Source: an uncultured Eubacteriales bacterium
GTDB taxonomy: Bacteria; Bacillota; Clostridia; Christensenellales; Borkfalkiaceae
DNA: 64,000 nt
Assembly (NCBI GenBank): GCA_958421945.1
Contig: CATZMZ010000002.1
Location: 166,763-230,762 of the forward strand
Direction of reading: 5' to 3'
Notes under the pieces: generated by a model
Seen by the model: the letters and a program-made list of their open reading frames with translations, nothing else
Told to the model about the DNA's origin: nothing
Databases searched by the model: none
Translations under genes and position numbers: made by a program
Shown: positions 46,600-54,396 of the stretch, piece after piece
Layout: every line of letters starts with the position of its first letter
How positions within the stretch are numbered: position 1 is the first letter of the stretch

Positions 46600-46962
46600 T
46601 CAGTTTACTATGCCGAGCGCGTCGTCAAAGCCTAAGCTTATAAGCAGGGCAAGGTCAACGCGTTTCATCGTCGGAGGGGAAAGCTCGCCGATGCGTTCTT
46701 TAAGTCTGCGCTTGTCAAGCGTGCGGATTTGTTCAAGCAAAATTACCGAATCCTTTACCAGACCGAACTCGTTTGCGCATATCTCAATGTGTGTCGGCAG
46801 CTTTGCTTTGGAAAGCTTGCTCGTAACCGCCGCGGCTATAACCGTCGGGCTGTATTTGTTCCCCGTGTCGTTCTGAACGATTAAAATGGGGCGAATACCG
46901 CCTTGTTCGCTGCCGACCACGGGACTTAAATCGGCGTAATAAAGTTCTCCTCTTTTTATCAT
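46600..46962 (-). CDS. MazF/PemK-type endoribonuclease toxin (NdoA-like)
   Basis: The ATG at 46962 follows GGAG by 8 bp and gives MIKRGELYYADLSPVVGSEQGGIRPILIVQNDTGNKYSPTVIAAAVTSK, the typical 120-residue Firmicute MazF/NdoA mRNA interferase; the frame to 46983 adds seven residues. GGIRPILIVQND carries the catalytic Arg and beta-strand, and PTHIEI the second catalytic strand. No MazE antitoxin precedes it; the region upstream lacks a small acidic frame. The antitoxin may be elsewhere, or the gene is an orphan. Confidence 0.9.
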   Translation of the reverse strand: MIKRGELYYADLSPVVGSEQGGIRPILIVQNDTGNKYSPTVIAAAVTSKLSKAKLPTHIEICANEFGLVKDSVILLEQIRTLDKRRLKERIGELSPPTMKRVDLALLISLGFDDALGIVN

Positions 46963-47094
46963 TACAGGTCTCCGATGCGTCAAGTAATTCCCTTATCAGT
47001 ATATGTAAATCGGTTCAGTTCGGGTTACTTGTAAGAAAATGTTACCCGTAAAGATAAAAAATATACCGAAAATGCTAAAAAAGGCTCTTTGGGA

Positions 47095-47124
47095 TTGACA
47101 GTCCCGCCTGGTTTGTAGTAAAAT
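47095..47124 (+). promoter_or_regulatory. Promoter toward the tRNA-Arg(CCU) locus
   Basis: TTGACA at 47095-47100 and TAAAAT at 47119-47124 are 18 bp apart. It points into the 137-bp repeats and the split tRNA, and is the only good promoter upstream of them. Confidence 0.6.
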
Positions 47125-47183
47125 ATATAAGCGTGGTCAGACAAAATGTTTTTCCGCTCAACCAAAACCCGCAACCTAAAAAC

Positions 47184-47456
47184 GCTTCCGTAGTTAAATG
47201 GATATGTCGCCTTTGGCAACGGCGTTCGCAAAGCAAGCTTTGCTCGGCTAAACATTGTTCTATCCATTTTGGCTACGTTTTTGAAAATGCCGATAATAAC
47301 AGTTTTTTATATTCTCATTTGCTTCCGTAGTTAAATGGATATGTCGCCTTTGGCGACGGCGTTCGCAAAGCAAGCTTTGCTCGGCTAAACATTGTTCTAT
47401 CCATTTTGGCTACGTTTTTGAAAATGCCGATAATAACAGTTTTTATATTCTCATTT
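47184..47456 (+). repeat. Two tandem 137-bp units headed by the tRNA-Arg(CCU) 5' end
   Basis: Units at 47184-47320 and 47321-47456 are nearly identical. Each starts GCTTCCGTAGTTAAATGGAT, which matches the first 20-22 nt of the split tRNA at 47457 (GCTTCCTTAGTTAAATGGAT). Inside each unit CGTAGTTAAATGGATA is matched by the inverted TATCCATTTTGGCTACG. The interior has GTCGCCTTTGGCGAC (perfect in unit 2, one mismatch in unit 1) and GCAAAGCAAGCTTTGC. A transcript would fold into a closing stem with two inner hairpins. A T-rich tail separates units. No coding frame is convincing. Confidence 0.85.
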
Positions 47457-47497
47457 GCTTCCTTAGTTAAATGGATATAACAAGCCCCTCCTAAGGG
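47457..47497 (+). tRNA. 5' half of the split chromosomal tRNA-Arg(CCU)
   Basis: GCTTCCT acceptor strand, TA, D arm GTTA-AATGGATA-TAAC, then AAGCCC and anticodon loop CTCCTAA. From 47498 on the sequence (TGTGTTATTCC) cannot complete a tRNA. Joined at CCTCCTAAGGG to 63038-63071, the halves make a 75-nt tRNA with a perfect anticodon stem AGCCC/GGGCT and acceptor GCTTCCT/AGGGAGT (two G-U pairs). Confidence 0.85.
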
Positions 47498-47597
47498 TGT
47501 GTTATTCCTAATATGAACCCGTCAAAACGGGGCAAAACAAAGCGAAAACTGCTTAAAATCGTGCATTTTGCCGATACGGCAGACGGCTAAAATAAAA

Positions 47598-47619
47598 TTT
47601 GGTGACCTATTTGGTGACC
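47598..47619. promoter_or_regulatory. Left arm-type sites, TTTGGTGACC x2
   Basis: TTTGGTGACC at 47598-47607 and 47610-47619, 12 bp apart, in direct orientation. The same word with the same 12-bp step occurs at the right end (62873 and 62885). The position, about 100 bp inside the core, fits integrase arm binding. Confidence 0.65.
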
Positions 47620-47674
47620 ACGCCGAAAAAAGTTCGCCAAAGCGGGTATTGCTATATCCTGTAAAATTGAATAT

Positions 47675-47749
47675 GTGTCCGTAGTTAAATGGATATAACC
47701 GTGCCCTCCTAAGGCACTATTGTGAGTTCGATTCTCGCCGGGCATACCA
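47675..47749 (+). tRNA. Intact tRNA-Arg (anticodon CCU) carried by the island
   Basis: Acceptor GTGTCCG pairs with CGGGCAT (two G-U pairs). The D arm is GTTA-AATGGATA-TAAC. Anticodon stem GTGCC/GGCAC encloses CTCCTAA, giving anticodon CCU. The T arm is GTGAG-TTCGATT-CTCGC, and A-CCA is encoded. The D arm is identical to the split host gene, but stems differ, so it is a separate gene. Lying 180 bp inside the left junction, it probably replaces the broken copy. Confidence 0.88.
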
Positions 47750-47801
47750 AAATTTAAGGCTACATTTATAATGTGGCCTTGATTTATCTCAGGAGTTATT
47801 T

Positions 47802-48821
47802 ATGAAACCAGAATCTAAAAGACACCACTATATCCCGCAATTTATTTTGCGAAATTTCCAAGACGAAAACTTGCAAGTATCATACTGGGATATAGAAAAC
47901 AGTAAACTAGAAAAACGCAATACTAGAAGTGTGTTTATGAACATGAATATGTATCGTGATGAAATAAATCATCAGGACGATCCTACCAGCATAGAAAGTA
48001 CTTTAGCTGTTTTTGAACAAGAAATCGCGGAACTTATAAAGGGGAAATTTTTAACTAGTAACGAAGTTGTGATTACCCGTGAGGAACTTGAAAAGTTAAG
48101 AATTTTTTTATCGTTGTTGTCTTTTCGCTCGAATTCAAGAATGGAGCAATATCGTAATAACAATTTTAACGCAAGCACTCGTAAAATCCTAGAAAACTAC
48201 TCTCCTGAAGGTTTTGAAGATTTATGGAAACGCGAAGTAGAAGAACTGGCAAAATGCCGTTCTTACGCAGACGTGGAATCAAACGAAGTTGTTGACCCTA
48301 TTATAAAAACCGACTTTTTTAACGATTTAAAGGGTATGTATATGACTCTTGTTGATGCGCGTGGTGGAGAATTTCTTTTAACGGATATTTATCCGACTTT
48401 GGAAATTTTCCCCGTACAACCTGGTATAAATTTGCATATGCATTGCTTTTATCCATTATCACCAACAAGAATGCTTATATTAAACCACGTTATGTTTAAG
48501 GACGAGGTCGATAGCCCTTTATTCGAAACAATCAAGTCATTCTCTAAAATTTCTGGCGATATGATTATACCGCCTAAAAGCAAGCGAGCGATGGCGACGG
48601 CTTTTCTTCCTAGTGACACGTACACCTATAGGGTGAGAAAAATTTACCAAGACGACGTTGAGTACATAAATGCCTTATTTCTCAACGAGGCCCGTGTAGG
48701 GGTTATGTTTAGGGACGAGGAACGCATTGCTGATTCAATCTATGCTTTTAATAGGCGTGGTGATATTAAACAAAACTATAACTTATTAGAAGACGAACTT
48801 TTTGAAGAAGAAAGCGAATAA
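47802..48821 (+). CDS. DUF4238-domain protein
   Basis: The 339-residue protein begins SKRHHYIPQFILRNFQDENLQVSYWDIEN, the DUF4238 signature (HHYxPQFxLRxF). It is cytoplasmic with helical middle part and PLSPTRMLILNH near residue 220. DUF4238 proteins have no established function and are frequent on mobile elements; a nuclease or abortive-infection role has been suggested only by context. It starts about 50 bp after the island tRNA, with CAGGAG before the ATG, and opposes the minus-strand restriction genes. Confidence 0.8.
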   Translation: MKPESKRHHYIPQFILRNFQDENLQVSYWDIENSKLEKRNTRSVFMNMNMYRDEINHQDDPTSIESTLAVFEQEIAELIKGKFLTSNEVVITREELEKLRIFLSLLSFRSNSRMEQYRNNNFNASTRKILENYSPEGFEDLWKREVEELAKCRSYADVESNEVVDPIIKTDFFNDLKGMYMTLVDARGGEFLLTDIYPTLEIFPVQPGINLHMHCFYPLSPTRMLILNHVMFKDEVDSPLFETIKSFSKISGDMIIPPKSKRAMATAFLPSDTYTYRVRKIYQDDVEYINALFLNEARVGVMFRDEERIADSIYAFNRRGDIKQNYNLLEDELFEEESE

Positions 48822-48823
48822 AT

Positions 48824-48850
48824 AAAACGACCGATTTCTCGGTCGTTTTT
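48824..48850. terminator. Terminator after the DUF4238 gene
   Basis: AAACGACCGA and TCGGTCGTTT pair around TTTC, with flanking A and T runs allowing use in both directions. Confidence 0.85.
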
Positions 48851-48867
48851 GTATTGTAGCGTGTTGT

Positions 48868-49035
48868 TTATTCTTCTTTAAATTCGGTCAGCATTCGCAG
48901 GTGCGCTTGGTTGTAGTATTTTCTAAAGCTTGCCCACGGTAGGTTTGTATCCTGCGAGAAGGCGATTATCACGCCTATCAGTTCGCCTTTGTCTTTTGCC
49001 TCGGTAATTGCCTTTTCATAATCGATTTTATTCAT
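48868..49035 (-). CDS. Small protein of unknown function (55 aa)
   Basis: ATG at 49035 has AAGGAG 7 bp upstream; the longer frame from 49083 crosses a conserved upstream motif and is rejected. The product MNKIDYEKAITEAKDKGELIGVIIAFSQ... is a short soluble protein with a helical C-terminus (FRKYYNQAHLRML). It is enclosed by two terminators of nearly the same sequence. No family was recognised. Upstream, at 49062-49077, lies a 16-bp motif also found before two other island genes. Confidence 0.6.
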   Translation of the reverse strand: MNKIDYEKAITEAKDKGELIGVIIAFSQDTNLPWASFRKYYNQAHLRMLTEFKEE

Positions 49036-49061
49036 ACTGTTTGCTCCTTGTATTTGGTAAA

Positions 49062-49077
49062 CAAACGATACCGTAAA
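49062..49077 (-). promoter_or_regulatory. Shared upstream motif, copy 1
   Basis: On the minus strand TTTACGGTATCGTTTG, 26 bp before the start of the 55-residue protein gene. Copies lie before the genes starting at 54344 and 61588. Confidence 0.5.
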
Positions 49078-49117
49078 CGGCAATTAAAGTCCAGCATAAC
49101 GCACAAAAAAAGGCAAA

Positions 49118-49150
49118 GAAAAACGACCGATTTTTATCGGCCGTTTTTGT
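49118..49150. terminator. Terminator at the end of the HEPN gene
   Basis: AAACGACCGAT and ATCGGCCGTTT pair, with A and T runs outside. Nearly the same sequence as the terminator at 48824-48850. Confidence 0.8.
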
Positions 49151-49151
49151 G

Positions 49152-49610
49152 CTAGCATTCAGTTTCTTCAATTAATCTTAAATTTTTTTCTAATTCATCA
49201 CGTGATGCAATTACATTAAGCCAAGCAATAGAATGTATATATTGGTCTATCTTATTAAATAAATTTTGCAAAACTGCAAAATCATCAAACATTAAGGGCT
49301 TGGGATGCATTACGCGGTTGCGTATTTGAACTATATTCATTCCACAGTTTTTATTTATAAAATCAATCTCATTCTGCGTGAGCTCTACTTTGCCTCTGCA
49401 TTTGTTTATTATTTCTATGAAATCCCCAATACCCAATTGCTCTAGCATTTCTTTTATACTGTATGCTTTAGCGTTTCTTGCTTCGATTTTTGCTAACATT
49501 TCATTAGTAAAATCATTTATTGATAAAACGGGATATAAAAATTCTATCAAATCATGCTCTAATGCCATAATCATATGGTACATTATTTTTCTTTCGTGAA
49601 TTTCTTTCAT
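49152..49610 (-). CDS. HEPN-domain protein (Swt1-like), putative RNase
   Basis: The 152-residue protein is helical and contains IVQIRNRVMHPKPL, in which Arg97-Asn98 and His102 form the R-N-x3-H motif of HEPN ribonucleases. The context resembles Swt1-type HEPN domains. HEPN proteins often act as toxins or anti-phage effectors, or as non-catalytic sensors. No MNT-type nucleotidyltransferase partner adjoins it. It is on the minus strand after the HNH gene, with GGAG before the ATG. Function is inferred from motif and island context. Confidence 0.7.
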   Translation of the reverse strand: MKEIHERKIMYHMIMALEHDLIEFLYPVLSINDFTNEMLAKIEARNAKAYSIKEMLEQLGIGDFIEIINKCRGKVELTQNEIDFINKNCGMNIVQIRNRVMHPKPLMFDDFAVLQNLFNKIDQYIHSIAWLNVIASRDELEKNLRLIEETEC

Positions 49611-49647
49611 AAAGTGCTCCTTTGTAGTTAATTCTTTTTAACAAACT

Positions 49648-50385
49648 TTATAAATGTATATTGTACATTAATTTATCTTCACGACCGTTGTCGTATAAAA
49701 ATGCTTTTTGGTCGTAATTAAAGACTGGTTTGGCTTTATGTATTATGCGATGATGGTCAGGACAGACTATCATCACGTTTTTCGCGTCGTTGTTTGCTGT
49801 GAGGGAGAAGGGTTGAATGTGATGCGCTTCACTTACATCAACGCCATACATTTCAATTGCGCGTGCTCCACATATTTGGCAACGGAACTCATACAATCCT
49901 TTAAGCGATTGTTGAATTTTGGGGTCGAATACGCGGTTCTTGGATTCTTTTATTGTTTTGATAATATGAGCCGTGCTGTCCTTGCCGTTTATTATTGCCT
50001 CTAATTCGTCTTCGGAGCACCCGTGGATAATTTTCCGCGCTTGCTGTCTTTCGTATTCCTCAATGGTTATTACTTCGTTATCGGCTAAAATAGACTGAAC
50101 AATTTTAGTTAACTCTTCAAAAGTGTAGTGCTTTAAGCCATTGTGAAAGGTTTCAACTACGGCGTTAGGCATCCTTTTATTGAAACCAACGCGGTGACTA
50201 CCTGTTAATGGGTCAAACTCATCACGACGTAGTTTTAGGTAATGATTATCTTTACCAAATTTTAAGGACAAATCACCAAAAGCCTCGGTTAACGTAGAAT
50301 AACCAAGCGCTTTCATTGCATCCCTATCAAATTTTGAAAAATAATACGCCAAAATCGTGGCTTTTCTATTATTATCGGTTAACAA
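49648..50385 (-). CDS. HNH endonuclease-domain protein
   Basis: The 245-residue protein ends with an HNH/McrA-like nuclease: CQICGARAIEMYGVDVSEAHHIQPFS...NVMIVCPDHHRIIHK, which has the CxxC zinc pair, the catalytic His pair and the second zinc CxxH. The N-terminal 130 residues form a separate domain (AYYFSKFDRDAMKALGYSTLTEAF). The start is TTG at 50385, supported by AAGGAG 8 bp upstream. It is similar in type to the HNH gene at 52486-53226 but not a close copy. It may be a restriction enzyme for modified or unmodified DNA. Confidence 0.8.
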   Translation of the reverse strand: MLTDNNRKATILAYYFSKFDRDAMKALGYSTLTEAFGDLSLKFGKDNHYLKLRRDEFDPLTGSHRVGFNKRMPNAVVETFHNGLKHYTFEELTKIVQSILADNEVITIEEYERQQARKIIHGCSEDELEAIINGKDSTAHIIKTIKESKNRVFDPKIQQSLKGLYEFRCQICGARAIEMYGVDVSEAHHIQPFSLTANNDAKNVMIVCPDHHRIIHKAKPVFNYDQKAFLYDNGREDKLMYNIHL

Positions 50386-50396
50386 ATTAATTCTCC

Positions 50397-51722
50397 TTAT
50401 AATAAGTTCAATTTATAATTTTCCGTGTCGATTTCGTATTTTTCAATGGGAATATTTTTGCCAAGTGCATTTCTTATAGCGGTTTCGTTTTCTGAGGAAA
50501 TATTCGCACCTAAATAAACCTTTGAAATCATATCCGACAGTAATAAATGCCTATCAGTTAAATTTGACTGAAATTCGATTATTCGCCATTCGTTTTCGTA
50601 ATCCCAAATTTTACTTTTTGTAAGTAATGAAACAACAAAATCAGGCGCAAATTTATCAAGGTCGGCTGTTTTAGGGTGTGTTGGGTCTTCAAAGTTAATA
50701 AGGCTCATCGGTATGGTAGCACGTTCTTCTGTATATATTACAGGGAAGAGCAACATTTTGGCGGACAATGACGTGCATTTTGCTAAATCGTATTCAACGC
50801 AAAACCCCGTGTGTTTATTAGCATAATGCGACCACATCAAAATAGAATCGGGTTTTTCAGAAAAACAGGTAATAGCAAACATATCGTTTATTTTCTTTTT
50901 AGTGTCTGCAATTATTGGTGTTAAAATTGTTTTAACGCGTTCAAATTCTCTTTGAATGCGTCCGCTGGTATCCCCAGTAATTTCAGCAAGTTTTACAAGT
51001 TTTTGAGAAATACTCTTTTCTGTTGAAAGCGAAGAAATAATGGAAAAGCCTTTTTCTATTTCGGGCGTTTGTTGGTCGGGAGCAAGGAGTTTTACAAGTT
51101 CCGTAGGATTTTTAATAAAAGCGTCCATTATGGTTTGCACGCCGATATTGTTTCCAAAATTATCAAACAAATGCTCGTTCCCCGGTTTAGAAAGCAAAAT
51201 CATCAAATCCGTTAATGTCTGCGGTTCTAAAAATAATTTTGTTAAACCCTCATTAAATTCTTCTTCTGTTGAAAACTCACCATTTTGATGTTTTTTCATT
51301 ATGTCAACGAATTGTGGTTTTGAAAAGAAAAAACTAATCAGTTCGGCTGTTTTATCACTTTTAACGCTGGGCTGTTCACCAAGAACTAATTGTTTAACCA
51401 GTTGCTTGGTTTGTTCTCCATTTTCGCCTTTTAACTCTAATTTAGTGTCTATAACGCTTGGTAAAAATGCTGCTACAGCTTTGTCGAGCGAAAAACCCAG
51501 AGCGCAGTCAAAGGGATCATTAAATCTTTCAGGTTTGCTAAAGTGTATAGTTTTATCGTAAAGGTTTTTCAGGGAGTATGGGTCTTCAAAAGAATAATAC
51601 TTGTATAATTTACCACCAAATAAGCAAATTTTTTCATCAAGAAGCGACGCACACTTTAAATCGCTGCGTTGTGGTGAAAAATATTCCGTTAAATGTGGTT
51701 TTATCCAAGACGTATCTTTCAA
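50397..51722 (-). CDS. DUF2971-domain protein
   Basis: The start is a TTG at 51722, chosen because AAAGGAG lies 6 bp upstream; a further TTG at 51746 would overlap the ribosome site and the methyltransferase end. The 441-residue product has YKYYSFEDPYSLKNLYDKTIHFSKPERFNDPFDCALGF and later CFSEKPDSILMWSHYANKHTGFCVEYDL, the two conserved blocks of DUF2971. These proteins are common in defence islands; biochemical function is not established. It lies between a methyltransferase and an HNH nuclease in one minus-strand string. Confidence 0.82.
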   Translation of the reverse strand: MKDTSWIKPHLTEYFSPQRSDLKCASLLDEKICLFGGKLYKYYSFEDPYSLKNLYDKTIHFSKPERFNDPFDCALGFSLDKAVAAFLPSVIDTKLELKGENGEQTKQLVKQLVLGEQPSVKSDKTAELISFFFSKPQFVDIMKKHQNGEFSTEEEFNEGLTKLFLEPQTLTDLMILLSKPGNEHLFDNFGNNIGVQTIMDAFIKNPTELVKLLAPDQQTPEIEKGFSIISSLSTEKSISQKLVKLAEITGDTSGRIQREFERVKTILTPIIADTKKKINDMFAITCFSEKPDSILMWSHYANKHTGFCVEYDLAKCTSLSAKMLLFPVIYTEERATIPMSLINFEDPTHPKTADLDKFAPDFVVSLLTKSKIWDYENEWRIIEFQSNLTDRHLLLSDMISKVYLGANISSENETAIRNALGKNIPIEKYEIDTENYKLNLL

Positions 51723-51739
51723 AATTTTCTCCTTTGGTA

Positions 51740-52483
51740 TTAGCAATCATTTTCCACAATAAAATTTTTCACGCGGTCGACGCCTGCTTGGTAGTATTCT
51801 TTAATAATTTCGCATCCACAGAAGCGTCTACCTGTTTTTAGTGCTGCAATCGCTGTGGAGGCTACACCCATAAATGGGTCAAAAACTAATGCATTTTTAT
51901 TTGATGCTATTTCTATGATGTGTTCCAGTAGTTGTACAGGCTTTTGTGCTGGGTGCTTTGGATTTTTTAATCGCTCTGGGCCAGCGCAAATAGGCGTTTC
52001 GATAAAATTATGCATTTCATCTTGTGATGTAAAATTCCATACGTGACCCTTGTTCCAGAAACAAATTATCAATTCGCAACTTTTAAGAAAGGTCGTTTTG
52101 AAAATGCTGGGGGTAGGATTGGTCTTGTGCCATACCATATATTGAGCTGTATCAAATTTATGGTCGAACGCAGCGTGCCATTTCCCGATACTGTTATAGG
52201 ACGTAAAAACAAAGATGTTTCCGTTTGGTTTTAATATTCTTTTGAATTCTTCCACATATTCCGTAGGATCTACCTCAATTTTATCCCAGTCGGCGATATC
52301 ATTGTTAAGAGGTGTTCTATTTGGTAGGTCAATATTTCCCGATGAATACTTTGAAATGTTATATGGTGGGTCGGTGAGTATTAAATCAATGGACGCATCT
52401 GGAATTTTCTTCATTACTTGGCGATTGTCTTGATAAAACAACTTTGCCAAGCCAGTTATTTCTGTTGATTCAACATAATCCAT
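51740..52483 (-). CDS. DNA methyltransferase, beta class (N6-adenine or N4-cytosine)
   Basis: The 247-residue protein has catalytic motif IV DLILTDPPYNISKYSSG near residue 35 and, later, the SAM-binding motif I ALVFDPFMGVASTAIAALKTG near 205, the order of beta-class enzymes. SCELIICFWNKG and HPAQKPVQLLEHII are further family motifs. Its gene follows the HNH gene (52486-53226) by 2 bp, so the two are probably a restriction-modification pair. The target sequence cannot be read from the protein. Confidence 0.9.
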   Translation of the reverse strand: MDYVESTEITGLAKLFYQDNRQVMKKIPDASIDLILTDPPYNISKYSSGNIDLPNRTPLNNDIADWDKIEVDPTEYVEEFKRILKPNGNIFVFTSYNSIGKWHAAFDHKFDTAQYMVWHKTNPTPSIFKTTFLKSCELIICFWNKGHVWNFTSQDEMHNFIETPICAGPERLKNPKHPAQKPVQLLEHIIEIASNKNALVFDPFMGVASTAIAALKTGRRFCGCEIIKEYYQAGVDRVKNFIVENDC

Positions 52484-52485
52484 AA

Positions 52486-53226
52486 TTATTTTTTCATTAG
52501 TGCTTTAATAAAAGCCACGGGGTCAGGTTCTTTACATTTATGTACCATGCAATGGCAATTAGGACAAAGGGGGATAAGATTTGCCACCGCATCTTTCAAA
52601 GCTTGGTCATTAAGCTCGGCATCAGTGTATTCGCTTAAAGGTTTTATGTGATGAAACTGAATATAGTCTTTACCTAATTCGCCGTATTCCTTTTCAAAAT
52701 TAAAACCACAAATAGCGCAAGAAAAATCGCCAATGGATTGTTGTCGCTGAACGGCAAATTTTCTCAACTTTGCTGAACGTTCAATCGCTTTTACGCTACG
52801 CGTATATGCTTTTCCTTCGGAAATCAAATCGTCTTCGGCGAAAATAGTTACCTTTTTACTGCTTTTTGAAAGGCGAGTTTTAATGACTTTTTCAAGCGTA
52901 TCATCATCACAATCAAAAGAAAAAAGAGCTTGCATTGCTGAATAATCGTCTTCTAAAGCCTTTTTTCCTTTGTCGGTTATAAAGTATTCACCTGACGGTG
53001 TTAAGTCGGTGTATTCCGCCATTTTATTGTTATCACGATGCGATTTTAAGTTTCTCACTTTTTGGGAGAAGTATGTATCACCACGCCCAGCAAGGATGGT
53101 TGCATCCTTGCCAGTTGGTTTCATCGCTTTTTCCATCTTTTTTATAAGGACATCCATTTTAATTCCAGGATAGGTATCAATCAAATAGAGTGCCGGGGCG
53201 ATTAGTTGTTTTTCGGTGTAATTCAT
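52486..53226 (-). CDS. HNH endonuclease, putative restriction enzyme
   Basis: The 246-residue protein ends CAICGFNFEKEYGELGKDYIQFHHIKPLSEY...NLIPLCPNCHCMVHK. This is an HNH fold with two CxxC-type zinc sites and the catalytic HH pair. The first 150 residues form a winged-helix-like region (PALYLIDTYPGIKMDVLIKKMEKAM) that may read DNA. GGGAG precedes the ATG. Being 2 bp from the downstream methyltransferase, it is the best candidate for its cognate nuclease. The HinfI-like methyltransferase lies 17 bp upstream, so all genes share a transcript. Confidence 0.85.
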   Translation of the reverse strand: MNYTEKQLIAPALYLIDTYPGIKMDVLIKKMEKAMKPTGKDATILAGRGDTYFSQKVRNLKSHRDNNKMAEYTDLTPSGEYFITDKGKKALEDDYSAMQALFSFDCDDDTLEKVIKTRLSKSSKKVTIFAEDDLISEGKAYTRSVKAIERSAKLRKFAVQRQQSIGDFSCAICGFNFEKEYGELGKDYIQFHHIKPLSEYTDAELNDQALKDAVANLIPLCPNCHCMVHKCKEPDPVAFIKALMKK

Positions 53227-53243
53227 AGTTCTCCCTTTGCTTT

Positions 53244-54344
53244 TTATATCGTTTGTCTATAATTTTCTCTGATGTCGGCGATAGACACTAACTCGTTGTT
53301 TCTTTTTACAAACCATACATCAAAGCCATTTAATCGTTTTGCTTGCACTTCACGAGCGGTTGCTGCACACGAATGCATATCCATAGGCTGTTCATTGTAG
53401 AGTAAGCGTCCGTCTTCTAGTAAGGTGGCAACTTTTTGTCCATTGCGGAAGAAGAAGGGTTCTCCAACATAGAAGTAGCCAGCAGTTATCATTTCTGTCA
53501 TTGTAACTTTTTTAGGCTTCTGGTCAAACACAGCGTTTGCAATAGGTGTGTCTTCGTATTCGATAGCATCAACGCGCTTTTGTCCATATTCGCAGTATTT
53601 TTTATCCATTTCAATCATAATGGAACTGCGACCAAGTTTTTTTGCCATGGCGGCCGTAGTCATTGTTCCTCCGAAGGGGTCAAGGACAACATCTTCTTTA
53701 TTGCTGGATATTGCGATTACACGGTATAATAATTCTTCAGGCTTTTGGGTGCTATGAAGTTTTTCGCCGTTTTCGTCTTTTACACGTTCCGTGCCTTGAC
53801 ATACTGCAATCTTCCATACTGAACCAAGTTGTTTACGAGTTCCTTTTTTGAAGTCGTTTTCATCTACGGTATCGATATTAAGTTCTTTTGCCGTCTTGTA
53901 ATTAAAGGTGAACTTAGCCTTTTTGCTTTTTGTTGCCCAGATAAGTGTTTCATGGCTGTTATTGAGACGCGTACCCATAAAGTTGGGGGTAGGGTTCTTT
54001 TTATGCCATACAACGTCGTTGATAATCCAATAACCTAATTGTTGCATAATAGCTCCTATGGTGTATATGCATTGCATACCACCGATTACCCAAATAGCGC
54101 CGTTGGGCTTTAATACTCTATAACATTCGGTTAACCATTTTCTGGTAAATTCTTCATATTCTTCAAGAGAATTGAACTGGTCCCAGCCATCCGCACAGCC
54201 GTTGTAATCCGTGCCTTCTACACGTTTAAGCACCCCTTCGGTTCGCATCCAATAAGGGGGGTCGGCAAATATCAAGTCTACTGATTTTGCGGGCATTTTT
54301 TGCATTTCGTTCAAGGTTTCGCCGTTGATAATTTTGTGATACAT
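53244..54344 (-). CDS. DNA adenine methyltransferase, HinfI/CcrM-like with RAMA domain
   Basis: ATG at 54344 follows AAAGGAG by 8 bp; the longer frame to 54371 has no ribosome site. The 366-residue product begins HKIINGETLNEMQKMPAKSVDLIFADPPYWM, with motif IV at Asp28-Pro-Pro-Tyr31, and has motif I VVLDPFGGTMTTAAMAKKLGR. The C-terminal domain (GRLLYNEQPMDMHSCAATAREVQAKRLNGFDVW) is a RAMA domain, as in CcrM and M.HinfI, which methylate adenine in GANTC. The size matches M.HinfI (about 359 residues). The endonuclease upstream is HinfI-like, so GANTC is the likely target. Confidence 0.88.
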   Translation of the reverse strand: MYHKIINGETLNEMQKMPAKSVDLIFADPPYWMRTEGVLKRVEGTDYNGCADGWDQFNSLEEYEEFTRKWLTECYRVLKPNGAIWVIGGMQCIYTIGAIMQQLGYWIINDVVWHKKNPTPNFMGTRLNNSHETLIWATKSKKAKFTFNYKTAKELNIDTVDENDFKKGTRKQLGSVWKIAVCQGTERVKDENGEKLHSTQKPEELLYRVIAISSNKEDVVLDPFGGTMTTAAMAKKLGRSSIMIEMDKKYCEYGQKRVDAIEYEDTPIANAVFDQKPKKVTMTEMITAGYFYVGEPFFFRNGQKVATLLEDGRLLYNEQPMDMHSCAATAREVQAKRLNGFDVWFVKRNNELVSIADIRENYRQTI

Positions 54345-54364
54345 TTTGTTTTTCTCCTTTTTTA

Positions 54365-54380
54365 CAAACAATACCGTAAA
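54365..54380 (-). promoter_or_regulatory. Shared upstream motif, copy 2
   Basis: On the minus strand TTTACGGTATTGTTTG, 20 bp before the HinfI-like methyltransferase start. Confidence 0.5.
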
Positions 54381-54396
54381 GACTTTTGTAAGTCTA

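Noticed and set aside
46430..46876. 148-codon plus-strand frame antisense to mazF
   Set aside because: It is the mirror of the real toxin gene and has no ribosome site or coding pattern.
47025..47330. Short frames across the 137-bp repeats
   Set aside because: They cross tRNA-like segments and hairpins and change between repeat copies; structure explains the sequence better.
47184..47456. CRISPR array in the tandem repeats
   Set aside because: The repeat unit is 137 bp with no unique spacers, only two copies, and no cas genes are near.
47675..47749. Right attachment site formed by the intact tRNA-Arg(CCU)
   Set aside because: Its stems differ from both halves of the split gene while pairing with themselves, so it is a separate complete tRNA, not a junction.
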